From an uncultured Muribaculaceae bacterium (GTDB lineage Bacteria; Bacteroidota; Bacteroidia; Bacteroidales; Muribaculaceae): DNA of 64,000 nucleotides. Positions within the stretch are counted from its first letter, which is position 1, and each line of letters begins with the position of its first letter. Location: contig CALUMX010000008.1 in assembly GCA_944321875.1 (NCBI GenBank), positions 1 to 64,000 of the forward strand. The letters are read 5' to 3'. Below are positions 63,383-64,000 of this stretch, one piece after another. The notes below the pieces were generated by a model that ran no database searches, was not told the DNA's origin, and saw only the letters and a program-made list of their open reading frames with translations. Made by a program: the position numbers and the translations under genes.

Positions 63383-64000
63383 ATGAATATTATCCGACTC
63401 ATATACATACTTCTGTTGCTGCCCTTTGCGGCAACAGCCTTCGCTCAGGTCAGCATTTCCGGAAAAGTAACCGACTCCGAAAACGCCCCCATTGAGTTTG
63501 CCACAGTCCGCATAGCAGGAACGGCCATAGGTGCCATGACCGACCTCGCAGGTAAATACTCTATCACCATTGCCAAGCAGGACACTATCGACGTTATTTT
63601 TTCCTGCATCGGATATGAGGAAATGAAACAACGGATTATCAAGCCGGACAGCAATGTCACCCTCGACGTACGCCTGCGAAGCACGACAAGACACCTGGAA
63701 GACATTGTAGTTACCGAATACCGAAAGGAAACCGACGGTATGCAGAACCTCGACGCACGGCAGTTGCAATTTACTCCGTCGGCATCAGGTAGCGGCGTTG
63801 AGTCTCTTATATCAACCATGGCCGGTGTTTCCTCGAAAAACGAGCTCAGCTCGCAATATTCCGTCAGAGGAGGCTCCTACGACGAGAACAGCGTCTACAT
63901 CAACGGCATCGAGATATACCGTCCGCAACTCGTTTCTTCCGGACAGCAGGAAGGATTGAGCATCATTAATCCGGCTATGGTCGACAACATTAAATTCTCC
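63383..64000 (+). CDS. TonB-dependent receptor, N-terminal part (runs off the window)
   Basis: Open from the ATG at 63383 to the last base of the window (206 codons; the rest lies outside). It has a Sec signal (1-~22, ending AFAQ), a carboxypeptidase-regulatory-like domain (~25-105: ISGKVTDSENAPIEFATVRIAGTAIG), and the start of the plug domain (VEDIVVTEYRKE-type TonB-proximal strand seen as LEDIVVTEYRKE, then YSVRGGSYDENSVYINGIEIYRPQ). This is the N-terminus of an outer-membrane TonB-dependent receptor powered by the ExbB/D-TonB complex. The substrate cannot be inferred. An imperfect -7-like box (TACATTTTG) precedes it by a few bases. Confidence 0.9.
   Translation, partial: MNIIRLIYILLLLPFAATAFAQVSISGKVTDSENAPIEFATVRIAGTAIGAMTDLAGKYSITIAKQDTIDVIFSCIGYEEMKQRIIKPDSNVTLDVRLRSTTRHLEDIVVTEYRKETDGMQNLDARQLQFTPSASGSGVESLISTMAGVSSKNELSSQYSVRGGSYDENSVYINGIEIYRPQLVSSGQQEGLSIINPAMVDNIKFS

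Overview
The window is chromosomal DNA of a member of the order Bacteroidales; I cannot fix the family from sequence alone. The evidence is the promoter grammar (TAnnTTTG at -7, with TTTG or TTG about 18-20 nt upstream at -33), start codons without Shine-Dalgarno sequences, and lineage-typical genes: Na+-NQR with type II NADH dehydrogenase, ExbB-ExbD-ExbD-TonB, a dipeptidyl-peptidase-5-like S9 peptidase, a GH109-type oxidoreductase-fold glycosidase, TonB-dependent/SusC-like barrels, DUF4250 and DUF4827. It reads as core genome. I found no CRISPR array, transposase, integrase or phage gene.

Layout. 1-5.8 kb: two identical tRNA-Arg(ACG) genes, a secreted transglutaminase-like protein, class I fumarase, a metallophosphoesterase/beta-propeller fusion and a DUF4250 mini-gene. 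5.8-12.8 kb: a patatin-barrel protein overlapping serB; then a strong promoter, a three-hairpin leader, a cysteine-less thioredoxin-fold protein, and lon. 13.1-16.4 kb: exbB-exbD-exbD-tonB (minus), the energiser of TonB-dependent receptors. 16.6-22.5 kb: nqrABCDEF, the Na+-pumping NADH:quinone oxidoreductase. 22.7-29.1 kb: an ADP-ribosylglycohydrolase, then thrS-infC-rpmI-rplT and a periplasmic TPR protein (minus). 29.4-37.6 kb: ndh, a META lipoprotein, uvrB-ygiQ (4-bp overlap) and dpp5.

37.7-41.5 kb: an AT-richer locus pairing a TPR/transmembrane/HTH protein with an outer-membrane beta-barrel; this is the best candidate for an uncharacterised two-gene system. 41.5-44.6 kb: a MerR-type regulator and alaS share interleaved divergent promoters. 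44.7-53.0 kb: mlaE-mlaF (minus), then udk-lptB-sppA-lpxK-punA-thiL (plus), linking envelope biogenesis to nucleotide and thiamine metabolism. 53.1-57.4 kb: a pRiA4b ORF-3-like protein, an AraC regulator divergent from a hexapeptide acetyltransferase, a GH109-like enzyme and the initiator tRNA. 57.7-60.1 kb: tetR-KASIII-fabG, a small self-contained fatty-acid-type operon with a candidate operator. 60.2-63.2 kb: nrnA, a DUF4827 lipoprotein and a glmM-like phosphomutase. From 63.4 kb a TonB-dependent receptor runs off the window.

Many transcription units end in clear intrinsic terminators, and several promoters show both elements. These allow some start sites to be corrected: a -7 box inside an upstream-extended reading frame argues for the shorter protein (beta-barrel protein, MlaE, AraC, metallophosphoesterase).
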